DNA of 64,000 nucleotides from Ignelater luminosus (GCA_011009095.1 VTPC01003669.1:49268-113267), one strand, 5' to 3'. Positions 43,340-55,300 are shown, counted from the stretch's first letter. Notes: generated by a model from the sequence alone, not told the origin. Program-made: numbers and translations.

Positions 43340-44326
43340 GGCATCTAACATAAACCACATGCGTAGGACAGTAACTAAGGAAAGATGAATGTTACCAAAT
43401 GTTTAACACGTCTCAGGTAGCCAGATAAGGAATTTAGTTTAAATCAATTTTCTCAAACAAAAGAGTGCTTAAATTGTAAACGGTTCATTCAATATGGATA
43501 CGTTTTTCTAAATCACGTTAAGTCTACAGTTAAATTTAAAATTAAGATTTTATCAAGATTGGAAACCTCAAAGTGGGACGTACGACTATGTCATCACCGA
43601 AAACCTTTTCATCTGAACTTAAAATGATCTTAGGATTAAGAGAATTTTATTAGATGGGCCAGCCTTCGATGATATAAATAAAAACAACCAGCAGACGGTC
43701 TAAAGCAGTTTTTTGTAAAAAACCTCAAATGTTTTTAGACAAAATGATAATATTCTGCAGACAAGACAATTTATAGGAAGTAGTGTGCGGTGAGCCTTAT
43801 GTAGCAAAACAAATAATAAAAATTCTTATGACTAGACTAGACAAGAAGGCTTGGTTCATCAAAATTAGAGAAACCATCTCTAAACAAGCAACCATCCAAA
43901 CGTGTTAAAAGACTAAGACGCTTTGAAAAAGTGAAAGCATTCTTGCCCAAAGCGCTCAAAACTCTAGATAAAAACCTTCCAAAGCTGAGCTTGACTAGAA
44001 TTCAGCTAGACCAAGACGATCAAGACGCAAAAATGTCCTGTACATATATAGATAGTATCTGAGTCTTTAAAGGCACATCAAAAAGGAAAGACAGTCGGAT
44101 TTATAATTTTCTACATCCAAACAAAAGTAGCTCAGCTTTAATTTAGATTGACTAGTCTTGCTTCCTTATCATTCTTTATGTTAATTTAGCTTGCCTTGGT
44201 CTGAAAATAGTTTCTCAGCAAATGGATTTGCATGAAATAAATTCTTCAACCAAAGAAGAGCATGACTATATTTGATGGATTTCTTAAAGGTTTTGCCTAT
44301 TTTTACATCCAAAACAAAAATTCGTT
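43340..44326. other. 3' flank of cuticle locus 2, no gene seen
   Basis: Mixed AT-rich sequence, probably old transposon DNA. No frame or terminal repeat was recognised, and no clear poly(A) signal for the neighbouring minus-strand gene could be fixed. Confidence 0.35.
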
Positions 44327-47300
44327 TTACTTCGTATGCTTTTCAACCGGATTACCATCTTCGTCGATAGCCAAAGAAGGAATCAAAGGCGGCATAAATC
44401 CATACTCCAACCTAACATTATCGAAATTCTGTCTAGCTTTCCTATTTTTTTCTATTGTAGAATTATTTAGATTACTATTATATGGCAACTTTGGTGGCAC
44501 TAAACCTATATAATTATTATTATTTATTGCGCAAACAGGCTTTTGTATACCCAACAAACGCAAGTCGACGCATGGCGTTCGCACGCTCGATTGTATACTC
44601 GCTGAGTGTGCAAGCGGTTCGTAATTATTGTTATTTATGTGTTGATGATGGTTATTGTTTACGTGATGTAAATTTTTATTTTGATGATGATGATGATGGT
44701 GATGTTTCTGTTTATTATTTAAATAAACTGGATAAGGTCTGTCGACAACCGTGTTGATTATTTTGGGAATTTCCACCGGCACTGGATGTGGTACTCTCAC
44801 TTCAACTGGAACTGGTTGACGTACAGGAACTTCGATAGTTTGGGTTAATTGTACCGGATATGGTTTTAGTATTGCGTAGGGTTTATTTACGTATTTTGTA
44901 ACTTGAACTGGATATGGTTTTGGTACCTCTACCGGTATGTAATAAGCTTGCGCTACAGGCACGGGAACTTGAACAGCTACAGGGTATGGTTTTGGTATAT
45001 ACTGCGGTACAGGCTTCTCGACAATTTTCTCTACCGGTACTGCTACTTTCTTTTCTACCGTTACTTGCACAGGATGTGGTACCGGTACCTGTACAGGAAC
45101 TTGCACAGGCACTCTTACTTCTACCGGATAGGGTTTTTGGACGATTCTCTCAACGATCTTTTCCACTTCCACTGGGTATGGTTGTGGCACTTCTACTCGA
45201 ACCGGATAAGGTCTATCGACATATTTAGTTATTTCTACCGGTACCTTAACTGGATGCGGAATGTGAATTGGCCTTTCGATTATTCTCGTTACAGGTTTTT
45301 CTACAATCTTTTCCACTTCAACTTTTACTGGTACAGGAACTCGCCTTTCCACTGGTACTTGAACTTCAACAGGTACTTGTACTGGAACTGGTACTTGAAC
45401 TGGCGTTTCCACTGGTACTGGTATATGAATTGCTACACCTACAGGATAAGGTTTATCCACGTACTTTGTAACTTCTACAGGTCTTTCTAAAACTCTCGTA
45501 GGTTGAATTTCAGGTTTATCAACAACTGTTGCTTGGATCTCCCCCTGTTCTTGAACTTGATCTTGCTGATCTCCTGAAGAAGTTAGTGTTTGTGAAAACA
45601 TTCCCTCTTTAGGAGCTTGCGTTTTCGGTGCTTTCGCGTGCTCTTTAATGGGATGTTGTAAAAATCCACCGAGTTGTAAATTTTGAGTTGCAGTTACAGT
45701 GAAGTTGGATTCTTTATCTTGCTGTTCATTTGCTTGATTATTATAATATTCAATTTTTCCTAAGTAGAATGGGATACTCTTCTGGACATCAACAACGAAA
45801 TTCTCCGTAGTAGTATCTGCAGATTTTTCCGGACTCTCTGTGTATGTCGATTGTAATTGAATACCAGCCGTGATTGGTGCTAGAAATCTGGAACTTATAG
45901 GTCTTGGTGTTATATCAACTGTTGGTTCGACAGAGATTTGTTGCTCTTCTTCTTTTGAAAGAGATTCCGTTGTTGACTGTATTGTATTTTCGCTATAACT
46001 TTCTTCATCCGCCACGATTATTGGTTTCTTAGCTAGAGTATTTTCAGTGTTTTGTATTATCGTGTTAATAGTAGAGCTGGAAACTGTATTGCTTGCAATT
46101 TCTTCTTCTTGCTTGATTAGATTAGGTGTAACTGATGATGGACCGTATTCCGATACAATAGCAGTTGCTCCAGAAGGAGTGCTGCTTTCAAATCTGGAGC
46201 CATCTATATTTTGGTTGATTGCTCGGTTTATATTAAGAACATCTTGACCAGATACTAAATGCTTGAATATTCTTATCGGTTTCGACCTGTGAGTTACTTT
46301 TACATTTAACTTTGAACCATAACCTCCAGCATTTGCTATATCTATTAATGATTCTTCGTGAGCATTATTAAAACTGATTAACTTATTTCCTGGGTTTTCA
46401 TACAAAGCGGCAGTCTCATACTGAGTATTTTGGTTTTCCACAGGTTTTCCTCCATTAATTATTTGATCTTGCAAGATAATCAGTGGTGCTTGGTTTTGAT
46501 CTTGGAAATTTAAATTTAGTCCAGCTAAACCTTGCAATACAACAGCACCACCTTGAAGTAGAATTTGAGCTTGTTGTTCAAAACTTGATATCGGAGTTGT
46601 CTGATACTGGACTGTGGATGTTTCCTCTTCTTTCAATTGAACAGTGTTTTGTTGTTCTGAATGTTCAGAAATCTTTAAAGAAGCTTGTTGAGGTGGTATT
46701 GGAATTAGAATCTTTTGATCCTCTTGGTTTTGATTTAGGATTAGAATTGGCAATTGCTGATTTGGATTTTGACCGTCGATATGTTGAAGTAAAATAAGAT
46801 TTTGTTGTTGAATTTGCTGTTGCTCGTCTATCAGTTGTTGTTGTTCTTGAATCTTTTCCTGCTCTTGCTGTTCTTGTAATTTCTGTTGTTCCTTTCGTTG
46901 CTGTTGCTCTTGTTCGTGCAGTCGTTGCTGTTCAATTATTTGTTGCTGCTTTTGCAAGAGCTGCTCTTCCTGTAACTGTTGTTGTTTTCGTAATTTCGCT
47001 TGTTCCCGATCCTGTTGCTCTTTCAAGATCTGTTGTTGCTCTTCCAATTCCAGTTGTTGCTGCAATTGCTGCTTGTGTAATATTTGCTGTTCTTGTTCTT
47101 GTATCTGCTGAAGCTGCTGGAGCTGTTGCAATTTCTGTATTGCGATGCTTTCTAGCTGTCTTTCGTGGTCCTGTTGTTGATGTACACGAACAAGCTTTTG
47201 AAGATCGTGTTGCAAATTCTGATCGATATTAATTTGTTCCTCTGGTGTTGGTTGTGGTGTACTGCTTTGTATGATAAAGCCTTGTCGGTGTTGTTGCCTT

Positions 47301-47614
47301 TGCACAACGTGATTATTTCTTACGCCGCCATTTTGGCTAGATAAACTGATTTGGGCACCACTTCGGCTTGGAACGACTGGTTCAGCAATGTTCAGTTTTG
47401 AACCCTAAAAAAAACTAGAATAATTATGATATTAATGCAATTATGTAGCATTACCTTGCTTCTTAAAGCCTTAACCGATGCAGCATCCAAAGCAATCTGC
47501 GCTACAATCTGGCTGTGAGGACCAACGCTTGAATATTCCACTAATGGATGGTAACCCCAATTGTCTGCTACGTATTCAACGCTTTGGGTTGAGTTTTTTC
47601 CTTGGACGTAGTAT
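44327..47614 (-). CDS. Large RR-type cuticle protein, 3' two exons (5' missing)
   Basis: Exon n (47614-47455) starts after TTTTTCAG with one base of a split codon and encodes YYVQGKNSTQSVEYVADNWG then YHPLVEYSSVGPHS, the C-terminal half of a Rebers-Riddiford domain ('V-YVAD--GY-P-V-Y'). A 50-base intron (GTAATG ... TTTTTTTAG) leads in phase 0 to the final exon (47404-44327, 1,025 codons). That exon has a Gln-rich first quarter with coiled-coil-like runs (QQQLELEEQQQILKEQQDRE), a Thr/Ser/Glu-rich middle, a Pro-Val repeat region of about 255 residues (VPVPVQVPVEVQVPVERRVP; repeated KYVDRPYPV and VEKIVEKPV), a His/Asn-rich stretch with H7, and a conserved-looking end LRLLGIQKPVCA ... FMPPLIPSLAIDEDGNPVEK. 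It is a likely extracellular cuticle component whose RR part contacts chitin. The exon(s) with signal peptide and first half of the RR domain lie to the right and were not found within the window. Confidence 0.8.
44720..45495 (-). repeat. Pro-Val peptide repeat region in the locus 2 protein
   Basis: In-frame minisatellite-like coding region of about 255 residues. Every second or third residue is Val and Pro recurs every two to four residues. Longer repeats such as K-Y-V-(D/N)-(R/K)-P-Y-P-V occur at least four times and V-E-K-I-V-E-(K/R) at least three times. Codons of repeats differ (CCA/CCG/CCT for Pro), so selection rather than recent slippage keeps the pattern. Confidence 0.8.
47455..47614 (-). 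other. Half-RR-domain exon
   Basis: 160 bases, phase 2 entry and phase 0 exit. The chitin-binding consensus is split: this exon holds only the part after the 'G-Y-L/V' turn. The residues YVADNWGYHPLVEYSS and following GPHSQ are typical of RR variants that end in YSS-GPHS. Acceptor TGTTTTTCAG and donor AAG|GTAATG are both good. Confidence 0.75.
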
Positions 47615-47625
47615 CTGAAAAACAC

Positions 47626-48050
47626 AATTATTTTAGTATTACAGTGGCGAGTCTGTCAAAATTTTGTTTCTGAAGCCATTAGATGATCTGATAGAAGTCA
47701 AAGGTTTCCTAATCTTATTTGAGCCTCTTATGCCAGATTGGTGGAGTTAAAGTTTTAAATTTTGAGCAAACTTTGTAGTTGAATCTAATTGAGATTGCAA
47801 TATTGGCCGTTCGCAGAAGGAAAGTATAAATCCTAGAGTGTTTTTATAAGCATTCTACGAGCTAAAAGTGCGGAATATCCAGAGAGGCAAAATTGTTTAA
47901 TTCTGCCCAACTGCTTGTTATTTATTGAGATAATCTTAAGTTGAAGACCTCCGCTGCACAACATCCACGCCCTCTTTGCTTCTGTTTATGGCTTCCTTAG
48001 ACAGCTAAAAGTTATAACGGCTTGCCTCCATTGAGCTAAATATAATGGCA
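47626..48050. other. Upstream intron or flank of locus 2, no exon recognised
   Basis: I looked on the minus strand for the first half of the RR domain and a signal peptide and saw neither. This is probably an intron continuing to the right. Confidence 0.4.
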
Positions 48051-48059
48051 GCTTAGGAT

Positions 48060-48125
48060 TTTGCACACGCCACCTTTGGTGGCCCCTGATCGAGCCTTGC
48101 CCTCCCTTCTTAAGATAATTGAGTA
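48060..48125 (-). repeat. Satellite fragment, reversed
   Basis: GCCACCTTTGGTGGC followed by CCCTCCCTTCTTAAG is the reverse-orientation core and start of the satellite unit seen at 15.8-17.7 kb. Single copy here. Confidence 0.6.
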
Positions 48126-48129
48126 CAAT

Positions 48130-48932
48130 AACGACTCCAGCTTTGCCGCCAGCCATTCCTGAAATGCAGGATATCTATCAAAAAGCAAACGATCATCAGT
48201 AGTGCTTGTATCATTTAAAAGTAATTCTCCTACCACGCCTAACAATCAAAGTCTGATCTCGATAACACCAACCGTTCCCAAAATACAGAGTGTTAGTCAA
48301 AAAAACAAAAAATGATCGGTGACGCCCGGATCGTTTGAAAGTTATTCCCCCACTTCACCTGAATATTAGAGTCCCAACTTGAAAATATAAACAAAACACA
48401 AACAATGGCCAGCGTGCAGTTTGAACACTCCCCTCCATTCCTTCTCAACTGACTATTCAAAGCAAAAAAGCCCGAAATCGATATTACAATCCGTTCGGAA
48501 GATGAAAAAGATTTTCTCTCTTTCTTTCTATTTATTTCTCTCTTTTCTCTATCTTTCTCTTAAAAAAAGAACAAGAAAACACGAAGTGTTTCATTTAATA
48601 AAAACCGAAACTTCACGAAAAAAAAAACCTCAAGCTGTTGGAATCGAACAAAACACTATGCACTCGCTTGTTTCGAAGCGGCTCCATAAAATCTGTTGTT
48701 TAGACAGAGAGTCTGATGTCTGAAGATTCCTGACGCTTTCTATGGCGAACTTGGCAAGACGCCACCTATCCGTTGCGATGCTCGTCTTTTCTCTCTTCGC
48801 GAAACTACCACCCATACGACCCTCCTATCCACCGCACAGAAGAATCCTTACTCGCACGTAGAAAAAGAGACGTCTTTTGGTCATATGACTTCCCATTCAA
48901 ATAACAACTATAAAGCGGATAAATACATTTTT

Positions 48933-48984
<52 letters not shown>

Positions 48985-49780
48985 GTTACAATGCTTTGTT
49001 CGCTGGTGTTTCCCCGTCTGCGTTTTCTCTTCAGTACTTTTCCTATGGGTCTCATTTTTCGTTTTCTTACTTGTTGATGCTCTGTTGCGATGTTTTTCCT
49101 GTCAGTGCTAGTCAGTCCATGTCCTATCCTAACCCAGGCTTATCTGACTTATCGACCGAAACTTGTTTAATGTCTTAGCTTTCGATTTTTTGTTCTGTCT
49201 AAGTTTTGTTTTTCTTTGTTTGCTTTTACTCTAGATTTATGAGTTTTCTTTATTTAGTGTAGTTTTCTTGACTAAACAAATTTCCGCTCGCAGTTAAAGT
49301 AAATGTTAGTATATGTATCAAGATATCTGAATCATACAATCTAAATCTGACAAATTCTATACGTGCAGATCTTTTACAGTCTATTGTTGTCCGAAAGAGT
49401 GAAAACGTGCTGGTAAGGTGCCTTTACCAATCCTATACTGCTTTAAGAGCGCCCGGCCCTCCACCTTGCCGTTATTAATCAACAAGATCCACCTACCGCT
49501 GCAGCTTACAACAACTAACTAACAAACTACACAATTTTTTAGAGGGAAAGATAAAGTTTCAGGGAGCGCTTACTGTATAATAGTTTTTTCCTTAATGAGC
49601 ATAAGAAGGACGAAGTTCTATCGTTGGCTTCGTCAGACTGGTTCACCCTAGAGCACAAAGCGTGATCCTTGCTTTTTTCTGCAAAAAAGTTAATAAGCAC
49701 AAAGCATGACGCAAACCGGAAGAGTGATGGGTGCAAGACGAAATCACGACGCTTCGCATCCTGTTAGTAGTTAAGTCAAG
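48130..49780. other. No gene recognised; (GA)n microsatellite inside
   Basis: Mixed sequence with two weakly similar copies of a CGATCATCAGTAGTGC/CGGTGACGCCC-type block near 48190 and 48315. A GA microsatellite occupies 48935-48984. Nothing coding was recognised. It may lie in the intron of cuticle locus 2. Confidence 0.35.
48935..48984 (+). repeat. (GA)n microsatellite
   Basis: About 25 GA units with one GATA interruption. Confidence 0.95.
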
Positions 49781-49789
49781 TCAACAAAG

Positions 49790-50660
49790 TTATTTCCCCG
49801 CCAAAGGCGGGAGGCCGTTAGAAACTTCTCGTGGAGCTTCTTTAGCCGACTTGGTTCTTGTTGCTGGTGGTAGCGACGTAGATTTCGTTTTGTGTACGCG
49901 TTGTTGGTCCCGGCTGATCGATGGAAGACGGAGAGATGATGCAGCATGATGCGGACAGCAGTGGCAAATGGCGATGTACGGCGGCGTCCTTTTGGAAGAT
50001 GAGCGGCGGTGGTCGTCGGGAATTCCCGGACCTCCCGAATGCGAACGCCGCGCTGGAAACGCTAACTACGTCGGTTGGTAATTCTGCGGGCGCTGGCCGT
50101 CTTGAAGAGCAGTTGTTGCCCTGAATGTTGGTTGGCTTGTTCTTGTAGGCACCCAGCGTTGCCATAAGCTCCTTGATAAAGAGTCCGACGGCAGTCAGAA
50201 TTTTCGCGATGCCGGAGACGTCGCAGAGCTGCTAACCGAGGGTTTTCAGCTCTCGGAAGAGGATGGCGAAGTCTAGACCTCCCAGCTCAGAGGACCAGCG
50301 GCTCTAGCCGGGGTAGCCTGCTGTCGGGCTCGCAAAGCTGGACAGCCCCGGTTCACGGATGCTGTGGGCCCATCTTCCGGAGTAGTCGGCGCTACGCGGG
50401 ACTGTTAGTAGTAAAAGATGCCGACAGAGGTGTGCTGAAGCGGCTAAGTAGACTAGAGATGAAGGAGATGTAGCGGTGGAAGTGAGTGTAGTTGTTGTTC
50501 GCTGTAGTGGCATCGATGATTAGGTGTTTGACACACATCATTAAGAAAGTAGGACCAGCGTAAAGCCTGACGACAATAGTCATAACTCCTCTCCAGGTCA
50601 TTTACGTCCGTCGGGAAGAAGAATGCGTGTGATTCCGCAACATACAATTAGACACCGGCT
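49790..50660. other. GC-rich island, identity unknown
   Basis: Much richer in GC than its surroundings, with open frames on both strands (plus 49921-50124; minus 49842-50165). It contains a CCCCGCC-AAA-GGCGGG hairpin at its left edge (49797-49813). It could be a decayed transposon ORF1, a CpG-type island or an exon of an unknown gene. No domain recognised. Confidence 0.35.
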
Positions 50661-52690
50661 GAAACGAGAAAAGAGTGGCTGCGACCAAGCACAACTTCAA
50701 AATCTTGAACAAGAAGGACCACTACAGAAGTCCTCACAATTCTGCACACCACCATACTGTGTATACTACAGCATAGCTTCCTCTTGCTGTACTAGCGAAA
50801 AGAACGAAACCTAACTGTTGGCTGCCTCAGACGGATACAAAACTAAATTGCAAATCTCTGTCCTTCAACATACGACCAATTCTCTTTAAGAAGGTTGAAA
50901 AATAAAAGTGAAAACGCAAAGTTTTGCATCGGAGGGAAAGACGAAGCTTTGGAAAGCGCAAAGTAGAGTCATGATAAAGCGGATCGCGATAGGAGACGGC
51001 ACGACGTGATCGGATATTAAAAACAAAAGAAATCGCTCACGATAGGTCGCGCTAGTGTGAAAAATAAAATATAATTTACACAGAATTGCTGATTTATAAA
51101 TAAAAGAAGTCATGAGCTTAAGTAGACTTCATAAAGTGCCACGTTCTTGTCTGCATTGAATCTTGAATTACGTTCCCGGCTGACGACTGGTTATGTTGTT
51201 TAAAATCATACTTGACATCCACGCAAATGCCCATTACTGATTCATACGTGATTCCTACATAGAAGTTAATTTACGGTTCACACGTGACTTACTTAAATCT
51301 TGAATACGTGAATGTTCATGAGCATGAACGTAAAGACAGAGCACGCGTGAACCAATTCGGGCCAATCGTGAGAGTGCGTGAACGTATAACAGTTTCTCCC
51401 GAAAGGAGTCTTAAAGAGTAAAAGGGATATACATCTATCGTTAGCTGCCACAGGCTGGTTTACAGAGCGTGATCCTTTGATTTAGCTTGATATATTGTAA
51501 GAAAGGCAATAAAAGTGAGCACAAAACAAGTTCCTTGCTGATATCAAACGCGTCGGCATATTCAGGCTTGGACGAATTCGTTGGGTAAAGTTTACGATAC
51601 GATACACGATTATAAGTTGCTGTGTCGTTCTTCATCCCCACTAAATACATAAATAGCGAGACAACTGACAACAGAGCATAATGCTAGTTCTAGTGGGAAT
51701 GACGTTCCTAAGGGCGCTGACTATAGAAACAGACTCCAGGTCCATCGTATGCATCTCAGCTTGCGAATCCAGCGTATACTACTGTCTAAGAAATCAGTCT
51801 TTGACAATCATGTGCTGAGTGTTTGAGAAGAAAAGTCGAAAAGCGTCTGAAACTCTTCATAAAAAAATGCTGGAAACGCCAATTCTAGCGCGCCTACACT
51901 GATAAAAAACATTTTTCAAGAAAACCAAGAAAACCGTAGAGATATCATGAGCAAGAGATGATACAGAGACTTGCTGTCTAGTAAGTAAGAAATCTTCAAG
52001 ATTTTTAGAAAAAGTCTTTGTTGAATAGGTTCACAGACTTTCCCGATAAGTTCTTTTGTTTACATTTGCAGTTATACTTTCGGATGTTTATCAATACTAA
52101 ATAAGTAAAGACCCTTTTTTTATTTTACAAGGCAACCTACTGGGTGTATTTGAACAATTTAATTTTTTTAGGCAACACCTTAAGACAAGTGTTTACTCAT
52201 GTTGTCTTCTCTTGAATAATTTATTTAGTTTTTACTATGATGGTATCGTAAAGTCGACCGTGTATTGGCTTTACCAATAATTTTCTGAAAAATCCACCAC
52301 AAGGATGGGCTAACTTGATTCCCGGGACTGAATTGGTTCGTATAAAAAGTAAAAAGTAACTTTAGGGCAAAAACTTTAATTTTTTTGCCATATAAACCTA
52401 TGCGGCACTGGGGGCCAAATTTGCCCACCCCTAACCTACAAGGTACTGCTTTGTACTTTTACGCCTACGTATTATGTAGCATAACTTTCTTACTATCGTT
52501 CAACAATTTTAAATTAATCAAAAATAAAAAATGGCAGAATCTAGAGATCAGAAGTGTTTTTTGGTCATCGCCTACTTGTGAACCTTCAAAACGATTTTGA
52601 TAATCTTTGTCTATGTGACCCCACTGGGATCCAATGAACCTTATCAGTCTTCACTTCTCTCTCCGCTGGGGGGCAAACACAAGCCGAAAA
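50661..52690. other. No gene recognised
   Basis: No frame with recognisable similarity. Around 51240-51380 short words TACGTGAA, CACGTGAC and ACGCGTGAAC recur, forming a weak local repeat with E-box-like CACGTG cores. A TTAAGAAGGTTGAA word near 50884 recalls the satellite start. Confidence 0.35.
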
Positions 52691-52816
52691 ATCTGTCTAA
52701 TCTTAATGCCTAAATGCCAAAAGAATGGCTGCAAATATCTAGGAAGCACAATAAACAACAATGGCAATATAGAGGAGGAAATAATATATAAAAGGATACG
52801 AGCAGCAAATAGTGTA

Positions 52817-53790
52817 CAGGGTCTGTCCAAAAAGTATTGGGACTACATTCATGAAAAGAAATTATTGCAGATATATGTACAATGAGTTAAAACCACTCAA
52901 AATAGTATTCTTCGGAGTCAATACACTGTTGCCAGGGTTTCTGCCACGCATGGTACGCCCCCTGGAAGTCTGCAACCGGAATCTCCTTCAGGCACGGGGT
53001 CGAGACCGCTTGCACTCTTTCCACCGTCCCATAATGGTGTCCTTTCAAACGTTGTTTTATCTAAGGGAAGAGAAAGACGTCGGGCGGGGTCAGGTCTGGA
53101 CTGTAGGAAATTTGAAGCAGCGTTGCCACGTTGTGCTTTGCCAGAAGCTCCCTTACGCGTAGCGACGTGTGACACGGCGCATTGCCGTGACTGTTTGTCC
53201 GGCAGGTACAAACTCTCTGTGGACCGCACTATTTGAGCCAAAGAAGACAATGAGCACTGATCTCACTTTCGATTTGCTCATACGTGCTACTTCGCGCTTT
53301 TTCTTTTTGTCTTGGGATCGTACTCAAACACCCACGTTTCATCACCGGCTATTACATTGTTTTTAGGCTCAAGCTCCACACGTTCCAACAGTTCCTGATG
53401 ACAAATCGACACACGGGCTTTCTTCTGCTGTTAAAACAAAACCTTTGGAACCAATTTGGCACAGACTTTTCTGATTTGCAAATCGTCTGATACAATTGAA
53501 TACAAGTTCTTTCACTTTTGCCACATTTTCTTTATTTCGGCTTATTGACGGATGTCCTACGCGTTGCTCGACCTCGATGTCTTCCCTTCCTTCTTTAAAT
53601 TTCTTGTGCTACTCGAAAACTTGTGTTTTGGACATGACATCCTTTTCTTAGGCTGGAGTAAAGTTTCAGCACCGAATTTGTTCAGTTTCATGCAAAATTT
53701 GTTTAATCGTGCGCTGCATCGTGATTCCTGACGACAAAACAACTGCTCACTCCAAGCAGGATCCACATTTTGTAAAGACTCAGAGGCAAC
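52817..53790 (-). mobile_element. Mariner-like element, internally deleted
   Basis: Starts after TA (52815-52816) with CAGGGTCTGTCCAAAAAGTA, a classic mariner terminal repeat. The opposite terminal repeat was not recognised, so the right boundary (somewhere in 53700-53840) is approximate. The interior encodes a mariner transposase read leftward. Confidence 0.75.
52885..53700 (-). pseudogene. Mariner transposase with catalytic deletion
   Basis: The minus-strand order is KFGAETLL and KDVMSKTQVFE-HKKFKEGRE (53680-53575, N-terminal HTH); VGHPSISRNKENVAKVKEL; VCAKLVPKVL-like residues; GDETWVFEYDPKTKRK (53345-53300, first catalytic Asp); VHREFVPAGQTVTA (53225-53190) joined directly to NAPCHTSLRVRELLAKHNVA; SPDLTPPDVFLFP (53108-53070, third-Asp region); and EIPVADFQGAYHAWQKPWQQ with CIDSEEYYFEWF (52990-52900). 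About 60 codons are missing at the TVTA/NAPC join, including the second catalytic Asp, and there are frame breaks, so it cannot be active. DD34D mariner type. Confidence 0.8.
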
Positions 53791-54020
53791 TGTGCCGGGT
53801 CGTGTCGTATACCTGGACTCTGGAGATAATTGCAAAGACAAAGATAAAAAACAATGTATATCCCGGTACTACCACGTGGAGCAGAAAACTGGGTATTAAT
53901 AAAAAGGCAAGAAAAGAGGACGAAGGTATAAGAAAGATGATTGGAGTACAAGTAGCCATAAAAACATTGAAGATAGAAAGCTGACGTGGTTTGGAGATAT
54001 TTTGAGAAGCAAAAGACTAT

Positions 54021-54480
54021 AAGACAGACAAATATTGTTTGCTATGCAAGGCAAACATTTCTGAACTTCCAATATTTTTTTATTGAAACGTGTGTGAGAT
54101 TCCAAACTTGTACCAACATTTCTTTCAATACAGCAACTAGTTCCGATTTTCTATTCTTTTAGAATCTGAAGATGACATTCTTCGAGATTGCTTTTTAGAC
54201 AGTTGATTGGTCTATCCACTGATCCGAAGATTCGAGTTAAAGGAGGCCGACTTAACGAGGTTCTACTGTAGGAATTTTTTGTTTTCTGCTGTTTGTCAGC
54301 TACTGTTCTCAGCTTCTCCCTATCTCGTCTACACCCGGTGCTTTTGCAATCTTTGCTTTACCTATTGCCTGCTTCAATTGTATCTTCCCGAAGTTGTCTT
54401 CCTTAAACGTTTCGTCTTTTTCTTTTCCTTGGTGTCTCTCTATATGCTTATCATTTATCTCATTCTTTTTATTAGGATTT
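54021..54480. other. No gene recognised
   Basis: Short interval between two oppositely oriented non-LTR remnants, probably decayed ends of either. No motif recognised. Confidence 0.3.
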
Positions 54481-55300
54481 AGTAGATCTTCAAAGTATTA
54501 TTTCTACCTCTTGATAATTTTGTCATCTTAATTTGCTACAATCTGTATTTCGTTTCATCTTTGAATGATTTCAATGCTTTGTAGAAAATTTTTTGATTAT
54601 TTTTTCTGTACGTATCCCAAATTTTTCTCAGAATTTCTCTTTGGTTTGCAGCACCATATTTCTTACTTTTATTCTTTTATTTTTATACGCTTGGTAGTTG
54701 GTATCATTTTTATCTTGTATGTATTTGTTCCATAATTTTTTCTTATCCTTTACTCTTTTAACCTCCTTGTTCCACCATGCTGTTTTCTTATTGTCCTTTG
54801 CTACTCCATTGCAACCATAACTAACGAGTAGAATCTTTCCCACTTCTCATTTAAATTGTCTTTCCTTGTCTTATTCCTTTATTAGTTCTTTCGTATATAT
54901 TTCTCTTATTTCTGGTTTTCTTAGTCTGAAGCTCCTGATTTTCACTTTTTTTTGTCTCCTTCTCTGCTTCTTGTTAATTTTGAGTCTTTTCTAGTAGGAC
55001 TGCTTCTAACAGGAAGTGATCACTTTCTATTTCGTAACTTCTTTTTACTCTCAAGTCTTATTTCTTTTCTGTTTGTCCGTTTCATCTACAATTGATCTTT
55101 CTACGCTTGACATTATTTCATTGTGTTTAAAGTGCGTATTTGTTGTTATAGGTCATTGTCTACGCAGAATTCTAAGAGCCTTTTACTTTTATTTAGTTTA
55201 TTCTCGCCATATTTCTCACTTCTCTGCCTCCCTTCCAACTATTACCTTGTTGTCTTACTTTAGCAGTTTATTGTTTAACTCAAATTTTCGTTATTTTACT
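54480..55300 (-). pseudogene. ORF2 of copy B: end of endonuclease and linker
   Basis: A degraded endonuclease end is visible: NKSKRLLEFCVDNDL (about 55185), ERSIVDETDKQKR (about 55090) and SYEIESDHFLLEAVLL with the SDH catalytic motif (55035-54995). Then TAWWNKEVKRVKDKKKLWNK followed by YIQDKNDTNYQAYKNKRIKV (54785-54680) and ILRKIWDTYRKNNQKIFYKA, LKSFKDETKYRL (54640-54550), the linker that precedes RT. Many stops. Confidence 0.7.

Larger units (their letters stand above)
52700..54020 (+). pseudogene. Non-LTR RT fragment interrupted by a mariner
   Basis: The left part (52710-52815) reads CKYLGSTINNNGNIEEEIIY and KRIRAAN, the 'KYLG--I---G---EEI--RI--A' block after the RT core. The right part (about 53850-54000) reads, with shifts, LLRGAENWVLIKRQEKR, matching the following block 'YG-E-W-LTK-----L---E'. 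The two are collinear on the plus strand and separated only by the mariner-like insertion. They are therefore one older RT fragment split by a younger insertion. Confidence 0.65.

Noticed and set aside
42812-43360. 182-codon minus-strand frame with repeated 'FSALRAF' peptides
   Set aside because: Generated by the 43-base tandem repeat; no start context or domain.
44903-45490. Tyr/Trp/Arg-rich plus-strand frames of up to 195 codons
   Set aside because: Antisense of the Pro-Val repeat coding region of cuticle locus 2; the repeat alone keeps them open.
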